Source: Lottia gigantea (lineage: Eukaryota; Mollusca; Gastropoda; Lottiidae). Taken from it: 64,000 bases of DNA. The position numbers and the translations under genes were made by a program. How positions within the stretch are numbered: position 1 is the stretch's first letter; every line of letters starts with the position of its first letter. The notes under the pieces are model-generated. The model worked only from the letters and a program-made list of their open reading frames with translations. It had not been told where the DNA came from and searched no databases. Of the stretch, positions 37,901 to 48,974 are shown one piece after another. Where the stretch lies: contig NW_008710694.1 in the NCBI RefSeq assembly GCF_000327385.1, forward strand, positions 1,118,778-1,182,777, given 5' to 3'.

Positions 37901-40900
37901 ATTCAAACCACAAACACATGTAATAATAAAAATACATGAAAATACGGTATAATTGCAAATATCGTATGCATTTATAATGCCCTTTCCCCTTGTTATCATA
38001 ATGCTATCATCAAGTGAATCTGGAAAAATCTCTGTCACAGTAAATAATATGCACATATATAACAAACAATATCAGAAGAGTTAATGATACCACCCCCTAT
38101 TCCAGAACACCTTAACTTGGGCCCATCTGTAAACAAACAATTTGTTATGACCATTCGTTATGAACCATTACTATTTACAATAGCTAATAACAAAGTGGAA
38201 TGCTCATGTATTTGTTTGAATTAGACAGAGATGTGGAAATGTATCTTTGCTTGAATGTGTAGATTGTTTAAAAGAAATATAGAAATAGTCATAAATAAAG
38301 AAGCACAAAATACATGGATAGACATGTACTCAAGGTTTCACATGCTCATACAGGCAGGGTTAGAATTATTACATCATGTTTTTTTTCTCTTGATAACCTT
38401 GCCTGTATGAGCATGTTAATAAATGTTAGAAATAGTATATCCATATATTTCATGCTTCTTTATAGTTGTGCATGTATCAAATAAAATATTCTTATAATTT
38501 GACAGGTTGGTGAATCCAGGGCGTTATATAATTTAGGTAATGTTTATCATACAAAAGGTAAACACGTTGGTCGAAGTGGAAGACAAGATCCGGGAGACTT
38601 TCCACCAGAAGTAAAAGACTGTTTACAGAAAGCTACTCAATTTTATGAGTAAGTGCTATAATGTTACCATTATCTTGCATGCATGATTCATTGTGTCATT
38701 TGAATGTAAACTTGCACTGTTAACTTGAATTCAATTGAAAATTTGTTCACTTATTTAAGGTAAAGATTCGCATGGCTTGATTTGAAGTTTGAATATATGT
38801 AAATAGTCTTCAGAAGTACTAAAATTGTACAAAATGCGAATAATTCTTTCAAAAATACCTCAAACTAGGAATTTCACTTTCTATTCCTCTATATTATTTC
38901 AGAATTTCTCTACATAGTAATGATTATGTATACTATTCTATTCCATCTGGGTTAAATCCTTATTAGCTTTATAAGAATGATTGAAGTTGTTGCAATAGAC
39001 AAGAAATCTAATAATCTCCATGATATATATGTATTCGTTTCTTATTTCAGAGAGAATTTAAAGCTAGTACGAGAATTAGGCGATAAGGCAGCCCAAGGTA
39101 GAGCATGTGGTAATCTAGGCAATACTCATTATTTATTAGGCAACTTTACACAAGCAATCCTTTATCATGAAGAGGTGAGTATATTATAAATAATGCTGAC
39201 ACTATAAATGAGTGAATCGATACATCGCATATGACAGATTTTCAAATTGGTTTCTCCCTGTCAGTGATGCAGGTCTGAGAGTCCGACATGGAAGAACATT
39301 TGGTCGTTTAGATAGGACCATAAACCAAGGTTGTGGCTACAGGCTGTGCACATAAAGATCCAGCACAATATTGTTATCTATGGTCAGCTATTCTTTAAAA
39401 CAATCATTATATTTTCAATGCACATGTTATTATAGAGATTAGCAATAGCTAAACAATTTGGTGACAAGGCAGCAGAAAGGAGAGCTTATACAAATCTTGG
39501 CAATGCTCATATTTTTCTCGGTGAATTTGAAGTAGCAGCTGAACACTATAAGTAAGTTGATATACCTTAATTAATATGAATTTATATCCTTTAATGTCAA
39601 ATATACCAAACAAATCCAAAGAAAAAGCGTCTAGTCATTCGGATAGGACAAGAAACCGAGGCCCTATGTGCCACAGATTTTACATGTTAAGTATTCATCA
39701 AAAGTTTAAAATTGAAAAAGGCCAATGCCGTTGTCCTAGCAAAATTGCATGGCATGCTATTGAAATTTTATTAAAAGCTTGTGTCTATACTTTTGTTATG
39801 TTTGAGTTACTATTTTTCAGAAAAGAAATGATATTGAGTAAAATGCTGGAATAATCTCTTATACCTTACTACATTGTCTTTTATAGGAGAAGTTTACAGT
39901 TAGCCAAACAATTGAGTGATAAAGCATTAGAAGCTCAAGCATGTTATAGTCTGGGCAATACATACACATTACTACGTGACTATGAGAAGGCTATAGAATA
40001 TCATATGAAACATCTACGTATTGCCCAAGAGTTAGATGATAGAGTAGGTGAGAGCAGAGCCTGTTGGAGTTTAGGTAATGCTCACACTGCTGTTGGAAAC
40101 CATGAAACAGCAATTGAATATGCAAACAGACATTTACAGCTATCCCAAGAGGTATGGGCTGTTTTTATTTTGTAACTATGCAACGTTTTGAATGTATAGA
40201 TTTTTTCTTTGACATTTATCTTGATTCTCTCATTGGTCATTGACATTAATTTAGTTTGGGAATTGTTGGGAGTAAATTAATACTGATGTCTGATTGTCAC
40301 ATGGGAGCCGCGGTGGCTCAGTGAGTTAGACGCTTGCTCGCTAATCTGAAGGTCCAGGGTTCAGTCCCGGGATAGGTCGAGATAATACCTTTGAATTTTT
40401 CAACCCAGTTTCCCCCTGTAAGTGATGCAGGTAAGAGGGACTGACATGGAAAAAGCGTCTAGTCGTTCGGATGGGACAATAAATCGAGGCCTCGTGTGCT
40501 ACAGGCTGTGCACGTTAAAGATCCCTCGACAGTTGGAAATCGAAAAAGAGCAGGCTAATGCCGCTGTCCTGTCACCCTGCATGGCGTCGCCCGTCTTCAT
40601 TAGCCCACAAGGTGCAGAAGAGTAGGACGTAAAACTCCATTCATTTCATTTTTTTCTGATTGTCACATAAAATGTTAAGAATATGAGGTATATGATGATA
40701 AATTATCATTTGAAATAAGTCAGAACATGGTCATGTGACATTCAGTCCATGTGATGTCATTGCTACATGATGACTTAAAATCCCATGAAATATGGTCTGC
40801 ATATTGTTTCATAGAAATTCTATAAATTTTGATACAGACATGTATATCTTATGTAAATTTTGCCCTACTGTAAGACAAAGATAGTTACAAGTATATATAT

Positions 40901-41011
40901 ATATATGATTTATATTCTCTAGATAGGAGATGAAAATGGTCAAATAACAGCTAAAATGAATATAGCTGATTTACGTTCAGCCTTAGGTATAATTTCTAAA
41001 GATTCCAATGG
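34962..41011 (+). CDS. GPSM2: GPSM2 TPR exon block (seven exons)
   Basis: Exons: 34962-35182, 37656-37791, 38506-38648, 39051-39174, 39436-39551, 39887-40151 and 40923-41011. Each holds the LGN-type 40-residue TPR signature with GNLGNT/YNLGNVY/TNLGNAH/YSLGNTY/WSLGNAH in helix A, for example DRVGEAKASGNLGNTLKVIG and DKAAQGRACGNLGNTHYLLG. Exons 38506-38648 carry the family-specific insert (KGKHVGRSGRQDPGDFPPEV) between repeats, matching the position of the human insert. Splice phases chain without conflict. SINE fragments sit in the introns at 39235-39365, 39605-39765 and 40303-40655. Confidence 0.94.
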
Positions 41012-44000
41012 GTTAGTATCAACTTTTATTTAAAGATTTAACAATGGTCTTAATAGCATTAGTTTGATATGTAAAGACAACCCATCACTGAGTTAAAGAG
41101 GATGTTGTGATAAATTATTTGTCAGATGTCTGTAGTTCCTGTAAATATAGAAATACTTAATCGCAAAATACTAATGGTATCTATTGTTGAATTTATGCTA
41201 TAATGTAAATTATTTCTCTAGATTGGTATTATTATTTATTAATATGTCTGGTATGATGTATCAGTGGAATCTATACAATGTGATACAGTATGTGATGATA
41301 TGTGTTTTGCATGGCCATGTATAGATATTTTCCGAGCAAACTTGCTCATTCAAAATGAATTTCAGTCAGGCTGATAAAAGTCAAATAGATAATTGTAGAG
41401 TGAAGTTATTTCTGTGTAATATTTTAGTTATGGTAATGAAAATGATGAAAATCTCCACAGTGGAAGAAAATTACCAGCTGATGTTAGTGATGTAGCCTTA
41501 AGTAAGTAATTGTCTAACTGAAAACTTAATGGGCTTGTTTTGAGTTTTTGTACCTTTTTATTTCGGGGCCATTAATGATTCCTTTTTGGTAATTCCAATT
41601 TTCGATCTGTTGGTCCTTTGATTTTATAAATGTTTAACCCTAAATGTGGTCGCCACAATAGGTGGTAATAATATCTAAGGGCATGTGCGATAACAATTAG
41701 TTTCAGTGGAATTACAAGCCCTCAGCGTGATTGGGGCAATGGTATAAAAATCAATGCCATTAGTGTCCTTGATACACATAAAAGTGTAGAAAACCTGGGG
41801 TCAATCTACTATGGTCTAACTCACACAGTCTACAGTTGATAATGGTTCTTAAATATCAGTTAATGGTCTTAAATGATTAGAGTTATTACTTATTAATGAC
41901 ATATATATCACAGTTTTAACTGTAATATACAGCTAATCACTGATTTGGTAATAGGTTGTTCATTGTTCAAATATTATTCATTGTTTCTCAGGTAGAAGAC
42001 CATGTCGTGCCAGACGTCATAGTATGGAGAATATGGAACTGGTTAAATTAACCCCTGATAAAAAGGTAAGAATAGTCAAGTATATTTGAAATATTGGCAG
42101 ATTATAGTATATCAAGGGAGATAATTTGTAAATCAAAATCATTTATGGCTTCTTTTTGCATCATTCTAATCTTCTATAATATGTCTATGGTTTCTGTAAT
42201 TATAGAAATGCTGAACCATATATGACATCATAATCGCAAAGGCTGCTATAATAATATCCAAGAGAATATTTATAAAGTCTTTTACTCTTGCCTTCTATTG
42301 TTTAGAGCTCTTCATTATTTCTGTATTTGAAAGGACATTATTTGAAAAATACGGTTTATTTTACATATTATTTAGACGTCACCATTGAGTGGAGGAGCTC
42401 GACCGAAACAGAAGTTACAGAAAGCAGCTAGTATAGCTGTAGAACCATTAAGAAATAAACACTGTCGTAAAGCTTCTGATGGTCTCATTCATTCAGAAGA
42501 GGTAAGAGAATTGCCCTTATTTAAAAGAGATCTTGAAACGATCTCATGTTCTAAACTTCTAACACTGTTTCTGGGTTATTCTAGCACCAAGATCGTTTCA
42601 ATAATATATAGCAAGAACATTAATTTAACATCATATTTGCAACAGGTTTATCCAGATCCCTCAAGAGCTATAATGATGCTTTGGCAAAATTTTCTTTATA
42701 TCACACTGCATAGCATCATCTGTCTTTTCAATTTAGTTCAAATTACATTTTATTTTCTTTCACCATAATTCACATATAAATGTGATGAAAACTGAAATAT
42801 CTGGCCTCTCTGATTAGATGAAGATGAAACATATTTCACACTGCAATCTTCAGACAGCTGAAGTAGTAGGACTCGTTCTCGTGTCTGCATTTCATGACAA
42901 GTTTGGATGGTTTTATTTCTATATCGTTTTACAATTGATGTACTGAGCACTATTTTAACAAAGAAAATATTTTATTATTAGCCTACATATACTTTGTTTT
43001 GTATGTTATACAATGTAATATGAAAGCTACACAACCAAGTGAAATCCATCAGCCCTGATGTTCTGTTATATTTACAGCAGGTTGATGAGACCACGGCAGA
43101 TGAAGATAACTTCCTGGATTTACTTAGCAGATTTCAGAGTCGGAGAATAGATGAACAGAGATGTTCCTTTAGAACTGCCGATGATCCTGTACCTAATAAT
43201 ACTGGGCAACAAGCACCTCCTTCACCAGAAAATACAAATGGTCCTCTACCACAATCAGGTAAAAATTGGATTCTTCTGATTGAACTTATCATGTGTTGAA
43301 AAAAAAAGAATTGAGAGACAGAAAAGTATGTTTGATGTCATGATGATATTTCTGACGGATAATTCATAGGCCTTGAAACATTGTAACTTTTGAATAAATG
43401 TAATTTTGGCTAGAACCTGTTAATTTAGTTAGGAAGAGGTGTGTATTATATATTATAAGAGCACTATATTAGCAATTATACAGTATATGTCAGAGCATGG
43501 CTTTTAATGTATTTTTTTTGTCAACCAGACAGTTTTCAACGACCTGTGAAATTTGGTCTCAATTTCCCCTTGAGAGAGTGTCTATATATTATACCAGTAT
43601 TGACATGAGGTTGGGCAAAGGAGAGGTCAACTGTGTCATTTAACCAACAGTTCTACTTCTCTTGAGGATAAGGACCGTCTTTCATTTGAGCTCCCCTGTC
43701 GATCATGACCGGTAAATAGAGTCAAATTAACTCGGACAAAGTGCCTGAAATGTTCATTGGTCAGCTGGAAGGATAGTAGACCTTCTATATTGTAGTTAAG
43801 TATATATTAAAAAAAATAACATATCAGGAAATATTGAAATATTTTAGGTACTGAAGAACTGTTAGATATGGTAGCTGGTATACAAGGTTCCAGGATGAAT
43901 GATCAAAGAGCAGAATTACCACGATTTCCAGGTTTAAGTTCAGGAGAGGTTGTTATTGGTCAATATTTACATCGTCCTGACGACCAGAATAGAGCTGATG

Positions 44001-44482
44001 AAGATTTCTTAGAAATGTTAATGAGAAGCCAGGTAAGTTTGTTTTCTGGTACTTATGGTATAACTGATGAATATTATGTGTCCTGTTCTATGCTCCTTTT
44101 AGATGAAATTACTTTATTGCTAGGTTTAGAAATTGAAGGTCTATATTCAAACCACCTGTTTGTTTCTCTTCATTGAAGAGTTCCCATAAGGGGAGATAAC
44201 CTATGGTGATTCAGGCAACAAACTTTAATACACAAGACGTTACAGCTTTTATCATTATATTGCACTGTTACACAACAGAATTACATGCCATGTTTATATT
44301 TACAGGCAACGCGTTTAAATGATCAAAGAAGTGCTCTACCTCCTTTACTACCTGCTCCTACCTTACCTGACGATGATTTCTTTAACCTAATACAGCGTGT
44401 ACAGTCATCTCGATTAGAGGAACAGCGAACAGATCTACCCAGTAAGAAATCAAGTATAAAAGAGAAAAAGAAGAAAAAGTAA
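34962..44482 (+). CDS. GPSM2: G-protein-signalling modulator 2 (LGN/Pins), TPR-GoLoco protein, 13 coding exons
   Basis: LGN/Pins links cortical G-alpha-i-GDP (through GoLoco motifs) to NuMA/Mud and Inscuteable (through TPRs) and so orients the mitotic spindle. The joined exons give 1911 nt and 636 residues, against 684 in human. TPRs fill residues 1 to about 370, a linker (about 370-455) holds RRHSMENMELVKLTP, almost identical to vertebrate LGN, and four GoLoco motifs fill about 460-626. The start is ATG 34962 (MECSCMELALEGERLCKAGD), which aligns with the internal Met/Glu of human LGN. The ATG follows an acceptor by three bases, so an upstream exon exists and could add N-terminal residues. 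The protein ends in an unusual KEKKKKK tail before TAA. Confidence 0.95.
35977..36305. mobile_element. MITE family B copy in GPSM2 intron
   Basis: TTAAAGGGAAAGGTTTGCCA at the left, AAAATGGCAAATCTGTGCCT then TTAA at the right, with CCTTAGTCTCAGAAACG, GTTCACAGCTCACC and CTTCTGAAGACTATTTACAT inside. Confidence 0.82.
36430..36960. repeat. Old degenerate tandem repeat in GPSM2 intron
   Basis: Three imperfect units, each starting near AGAAAGAAAAC (about 36494, 36620 and 36788) and containing CAATATCTT, TTTTCAATT and GAAATATATTCC-like words. Divergence between units is high. Confidence 0.55.
38753..38890. mobile_element. MITE family B, inverted fragment in GPSM2 intron
   Basis: Minus-orientation words ATATGTAAATAGTCTTCAGA, AGTACTAAAATTGTACAAAA and CTCAAACTAGGAATTTCACT match the complement of the copy at 35977. 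Confidence 0.65.
39235..39365 (+). mobile_element. 5'-truncated copy of the same SINE
   Basis: Matches the body of the full copy at 40303: TTTCTCCCTGTCAGTGATG, CCGACATGGAAGAAC, GACCATAAACCAAGG and CTACAGGCTGTGCACATAAA. Lacks the tRNA head and tail. Old and diverged. Confidence 0.8.
39605..39765 (+). mobile_element. Truncated, diverged copy of the same SINE
   Basis: Starts at the AAAAGCGTCTAGTC segment of the body, continues with GGACAAGAAACCGAGGCCC and ends at a degraded GCCAATGCCGTTGTCCTAGC segment. The third copy of this SINE inside 1.4 kb of GPSM2 introns. Confidence 0.75.
40303..40655 (+). mobile_element. Full-length tRNA-derived SINE
   Basis: The head GCCGCGGTGGCTCAGTGAG carries a tRNA-like A box, and GGTCCAGGGTTCAGTCCC carries a B box about 35 bp later. 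A body follows (ACCCAGTTTCCCCCTGTAAG, GACTGACATGG, CTACAGGCTGTGCACG, ATCCCTCGACAG) and a tail with GCCCACAAGGTGCAGAAGAG, GTAAAACTCC and ATTCATTTCATT. Intact polymerase III boxes and clean body suggest a fairly young copy. It lies in the GPSM2 intron after exon 39887-40151. Confidence 0.88.
41428..42501 (+). CDS. GPSM2: GPSM2 linker exon block (three exons)
   Basis: Exons: 41428-41501 (YGNENDENLHSGRKLPADV), 41992-42065 (RARRHSMENMELVKLTPDK) and 42376-42501 (TSPLSGGARPKQKLQKAASI onward to HSEE). The RRHSMENMEL block is the landmark linker motif of LGN/AGS3 proteins; in Drosophila Pins the corresponding linker is phosphorylated by Aurora kinase, and a serine is present here (established for the family, inference for this protein). 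The rest of the linker is basic and of low complexity, as usual. Confidence 0.92.
41545..41805. mobile_element. MITE family A, old copy in GPSM2 intron
   Basis: AATTCCAATTTTCGATCTGT on the left and TAGTTTCAGTGGAATTACAA plus GCCATTAGTGTCCTTGATAC on the right match family A, but the ends have decayed. Confidence 0.55.
43078..44482 (+). CDS. GPSM2: GPSM2 GoLoco exon block (three exons, four GoLoco motifs)
   Basis: Exons: 43078-43258, 43848-44032 and 44306-44482. GoLoco 1 is NFLDLLSRFQSRRIDEQR, 2 is LLDMVAGIQGSRMNDQR, 3 is FLEMLMRSQ joined across an intron to ATRLNDQR, and 4 is FFNLIQRVQSSRLEEQR. All four keep the D/E-Q-R triad whose arginine reaches the nucleotide pocket of G-alpha-i-GDP. Four motifs match vertebrate LGN/AGS3 rather than the three of Drosophila Pins. 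The first exon has two adjacent acceptors (CAGCAG), so Gln at the junction may be optional. The stop TAA is at 44480-44482. Confidence 0.94.
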
Positions 44483-44890
44483 AGAAAATGGCTTCACTTT
44501 TGTTTATATTGAGTTATATTTTCAGCAAATAATTTAAGTTTGTGAGGTACATGTATAGTCTTTTTGTTCAAGTTTGCATTTAGTAGCGTGAGGTATCGGT
44601 TAAACAATCCATTGTGAAACAACATGCAACGTTAAGAGATCATATCACATGGTCGTGTATCAATACTTTCTAATATCTGGAATACCTGACAAGACATACA
44701 ACCAAACCTCATCCAAGAAGAAGAAATCAAAAGTAGCATTTCCTTTGTTGAACATTAATGTGACAATAGTCTGAAGACAATATATTACTAATAATATTAT
44801 TTGGTTGTCTTCTGCAGGCTTTTGGTTTTTTGTTAATGAAAACAAGTTTAGTTTATCATTAATTAAATCTTTGACTACTAGTCAGATATC

Positions 44891-45269
44891 CATAAAGGGG
44901 TTTTGTTAAGGTTTTCTTAACATTTTATGTATATTGAGGAAACTTATAGCATCGATTTGCACCATTCCAATTTTCAATCATTGGTTCATTCAATTTCACC
45001 TGAACTAGGTGTTTTATGATGTCACCATCGCAGAAGACCTTATATATTAATAGCAGATTTTGCAACAGTGACCTGTTAAAAAGCTTAGTTTTAGTGGAAT
45101 CGCAGGATGAACAGATGTCCTATTGAAAATCTGAATGGTGCAAATTGATGCTATCAGTTTCCCTAATGTACATAAAATGTTTAATAATAATAGATCTGAA
45201 TGCAAATTGATGTTGTAAGTGACATAATACACATAAAAAGTTAAGAAAACCTTTTCACAATCCCTTTAA
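44891..45269. mobile_element. MITE family A copy downstream of GPSM2
   Basis: Right end AAAACCTTTTCACAATCCCT then TTAA; left end CATAAAGGGGTTTTG is decayed. The interior has TAGCATCGATTTGCACCATT and the complementary AATGGTGCAAATTGATGCTA, plus a partial internal duplication of the right side (TACATAAAATG and TACACATAAAAAG). Confidence 0.72.
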
Positions 45270-45623
45270 TTAGTACTTAAGATTTTGAAATATGTGATTA
45301 GTAAATATGCAATATGAATGGCAATACTTGTAAATATAACCCATTATTTTCCTTGGTGCAAAATCGAGTAGAATTGTTTTAGTTTAGAATTCAGTGAACC
45401 ATTAAATCGAAATCGAAACATGTAGAATTCAAAAACCAAATCAGACTTACCTTGCTTCAATTTTAAGTTTGGTTTAGATTCTGTGATTCTGTGAGTGTAG
45501 AGGATCTGCCTTTTCTATTTAGCCTTTAAAATGTACTAGTCAATATCTAGTTACAGAAGATTGTTTTTTTGATGTAAAGTAAAAAAAAAAACAGTACATA
45601 AATGACATATTCATTACATCACT

Positions 45624-45775
45624 GGGGTCTTATTCTAGAAAACTTAAAATAGATTATTTTATTGGTCCTGTCATCTGATTGGTCAATCCCTAAAATTGAT
45701 CTTAAATTTAGTTTTGTTACCAAATCAGATTACTATCTGGATTTTATTTAAGTTAAGTTTTGGAGAATAAGGCCC
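45624..45775. mobile_element. MITE with CTTATTCT ends, better copy
   Basis: GGGGTCTTATTCTAGAAAAC at the left and GTTTTGGAGAATAAGGCCCT at the right are inverted. Internal ATCTGATTGG-type words also pair. About 150 bp, non-coding. Confidence 0.75.
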
Positions 45776-47054
45776 TAGGTTGCTTAAAGGTTAAGTTAGT
45801 GTTTTAATTTCAAAACCAGGTTTGCGAAATGTTATTAGCCATAAACTGTTAATGTTTGTTATGTGTTACCAAAAAAACAAAAAATCTTGTGAAATCCATT
45901 GAACAATACTTTTTATACAAGTGTTGTGTATGAGGAGGGGGGGTAGGACCCTTGAAAATTTTTTCTTTAGTTACAAAATTATTGAATTAAAATGGAAGTC
46001 ATTATCTATTTGAATTGTCATCAATGGATATGAACTATTTTTGTAAATTCATGAAAATTCACATGCATTTCATCTGGCCAGAATGCTTTTCAGTAATGTT
46101 GACTACACATTTTGTTTTCAGAAAGAAGTTGTTAGTGTTCATCTATTATATAAGGTTTAATAAAGTGCTAATAGTTTTGTGTAATATTCATTGTTTATTT
46201 CATTATCTTTATATAGATAAACCAATTTTCATCAATATGTGGTTGAAATCTGTTGTATATTATATCATTAGACCAATTTTCATCAATATGTCATATTAGA
46301 TGTGTTCATTACATCTAAATAGATCTAGTTTAGTACAATTATCATGATGATATGAACTATTGTCTGAGCAAAGCAAAAGTGTTTGATTTTTTTCTTGTTT
46401 TTTTAAAAGAATTGGAAGACTAAAAATGTGCTCATGTTTATATTTTTATCAACAATGTATGACTAACAATACTGATTTGAGGCTGCTATTCCAAAATAAT
46501 GGGGATAAAAACTAAAATAAACTTGTTACTTTGCACAGACAATATCTCTTACTGACAGTTTGATCTTGTATAACAATTACATAGACCACAGGATAGGTTA
46601 TGTCTCTGAAAGTTTTGAATCTTTACAAGTACATTGTTAAATAGAAATATTCTGATATTCTACGACTTGCATTAGATATGATTATTTTAAATCTAAATAC
46701 TGTAGACTTAATACTACGACTTATTCTGCATTTTTAAAGATTTAAATTTTGCCTCACCCCTAAACTTCTGTCATGAAGACTGCCTATTAAGGTCTATAAT
46801 ATGAATGTAGTGTTGAGTTTGGTGTGGAATTACAACATATTATGGGGATTTAGAGGGTTTGAGTTTATATTAGTAAACTACCGCAAGCCTTACCAACTGT
46901 AAAAGAAATATTAAATGTTATTCGAAAAAACATTCAAAGAACTAAATATTAAAACTAATGCTCTGCCTTATTTGTTAATGCCTTATTCAGTAGTTAGTAT
47001 GTTTGCCTTGTTGTAATTCTTATGAAAAGGAATATCATGCTTTATTTTTTTGCA

Positions 47055-47172
47055 ATAGTTTCATCATAAAGCAGTTAGTTTTAGTGGAACTGCAATGGTG
47101 GAAAACGATGCTATTAGTGTCCCCTATACAGTATTGTAGTTAAATATAAAAGTTGAGCAAACCCTTAAAGAA
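47055..47172. mobile_element. MITE family A, right half
   Basis: GTTAGTTTTAGTGGAACTGC, GATGCTATTAGTGTCCCCTA and the terminal AGCAAACCCTTAAAG. Confidence 0.6.
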
Positions 47173-48925
47173 ATATCTGTAATATTTGTTCATGTTTTGT
47201 ATTAAATTGTATATAATCTAGTTGAATCTCAAAGCTTTAAAATTGTAGATTGTTATTGTTATTTATGACTTTTACCAGAGTTTCTATCAATCATTCTTTC
47301 ATTATGTACATGATAATAAATTTGAAAAGGGGAGGGGGTTGGCTCTTTTTTTTGAGGGTCTGTGGACTTTGTAACTGCGCTGTGAGTACTCTCCATGTAG
47401 GGTGGATTTCAGCACTTTATAATTACTTTATGATAACTATTATTACTGTTATTGTTAGAAACTTCTATGTTGATATATAGACACATCTTTATGAAACAAC
47501 AATGTCTGGTTAAAGTTTCGAAGTGTTCCCCCCCTCGTCCCCAGAATTATAAGAGGTGACAGGCAAACTATATATATACATGTATAGTGATATAACCAGT
47601 GATTGTTATTCCACAAAGCTGTGTTTATATATCTACTCACAGTTGCTAAATACCATTCAAGGACTATGTTGATATGGGAGTCTCTCTATAATGATTATAA
47701 TGGATCAGATTTGAAGCATAATAAGACCACTTTATTTTAGGGACAATAAATGGTAATTGAAATTATACATTCTGTACTATACATTGAAATTGAAGTCTAC
47801 CTAAAAATTTAGTGGACTGGCCATGTTATAGTATTCAATTTGACCAGGATGTACATTAAATCTCTTTATTGTACTTTTCCATAATGTATTCTGATGCCTG
47901 ATCTTTTAGATTGGTTTTGAAACATTATAACCATGAAAATTCAGCATGAATGGATTGTGTCTTGTGCACTATTCAGATTTAGTCACAGGACCGTATCTAC
48001 AGGGGCACCTGAAAAAATGGATTGCTCCCCTTAAAAAAAACCTGACGACCGACCAATTCCATTTCCATACACCATTGCCCCTCTGGATATATTACTTACC
48101 CCTCAAAACAATCATGGTTAGTCAGCTTTTATTAATGAGCATCTTCACAATGTCTTGCTATTATGAAGATGATTTTTGAGTAAACCATACTTGTCATATA
48201 GTTTGTAAGTTGACTGATATTGGTAATGATTCTGATAGTACGGTACCGTGGTGTGATATTATATTGTATACAGTCAGGTCTCTTATTACTTGTTACACCC
48301 AGAATCGTTGTGTTCATGTATTTCTTTCTATTTTGTAATAAAAATGTGATTATTATAAGTGCTAACCAATTAATCATATTGTATAAAATTTTTGTATTAT
48401 AGACAATTGTAGAAATATACTATTTATAAATCAGTCGTTTTCATGATATAACAAGTGGGGTTTATGCGAATCATAAGGTGCAGGGGCCACAGAATTGTCA
48501 ATGATGGAAATATATCAGTCAGTTTTTTTCATGATATAACCAGTAGCGTTTATTAAGGGGGCAAACAGCTTCAGTCTTCAAATGATAAACTTAAAACTTG
48601 GGCTAAAGCCGGGGATACCTCGTAATCTGACATGTACTAAGAGGATATTTAGATGCTGGGCAAGTCTGTCTCTTTCATAAAGACTATTATTTCAGTATTC
48701 CAGTATCAATATAATACCAATATGGACATAATTTACAGTAACTGTATAAGCAGATGTGGTGATGTCTATCGAAGTTTTTTGAGGTGGCACCAGACTTTAA
48801 TTTGCTGATTACCATTTGTTATATGTAACAAACAAATGAAGCCAACGTTCTTACGTCCTCACATGCCTTCATGGTATCTCCATAGCGTGCAAGACAAATA
48901 ATATAGTACCGTGAATTGAGATAAA

Positions 48926-48931
48926 TTTATT
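48926..48931 (-). terminator. Polyadenylation signal of the VWC-like gene
   Basis: AATAAA on the minus strand, 44 bases downstream of the TAA stop at 48975-48977. The distance suits a short 3' untranslated region. Confidence 0.55.
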
Positions 48932-48974
48932 TAAACAATATTTCAGAAATTCTGTAGAAATTTGCGTGTTATCT

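Larger units (their letters stand above)
44483..48900. other. GPSM2 3' flank and intergenic DNA
   Basis: About 4.4 kb with no supported coding block. The proximal part should be GPSM2 3' untranslated region; the first AATAAA I notice on the plus strand is at 46159-46164, too far to be certain. MITEs lie at about 44891-45269 (TTAA type), 45624-45775 (CTTATTCT-type ends) and 47055-47172 (half element). Open frames at 46015-46299, 47250-47480 and 47946-48402 are AT-driven and resemble nothing I know. Confidence 0.45.

Noticed and set aside
40303-40375. Possible tRNA gene (A and B boxes)
   Set aside because: No convincing acceptor stem or anticodon arm, and it continues into a SINE body and tail; it is a SINE head.
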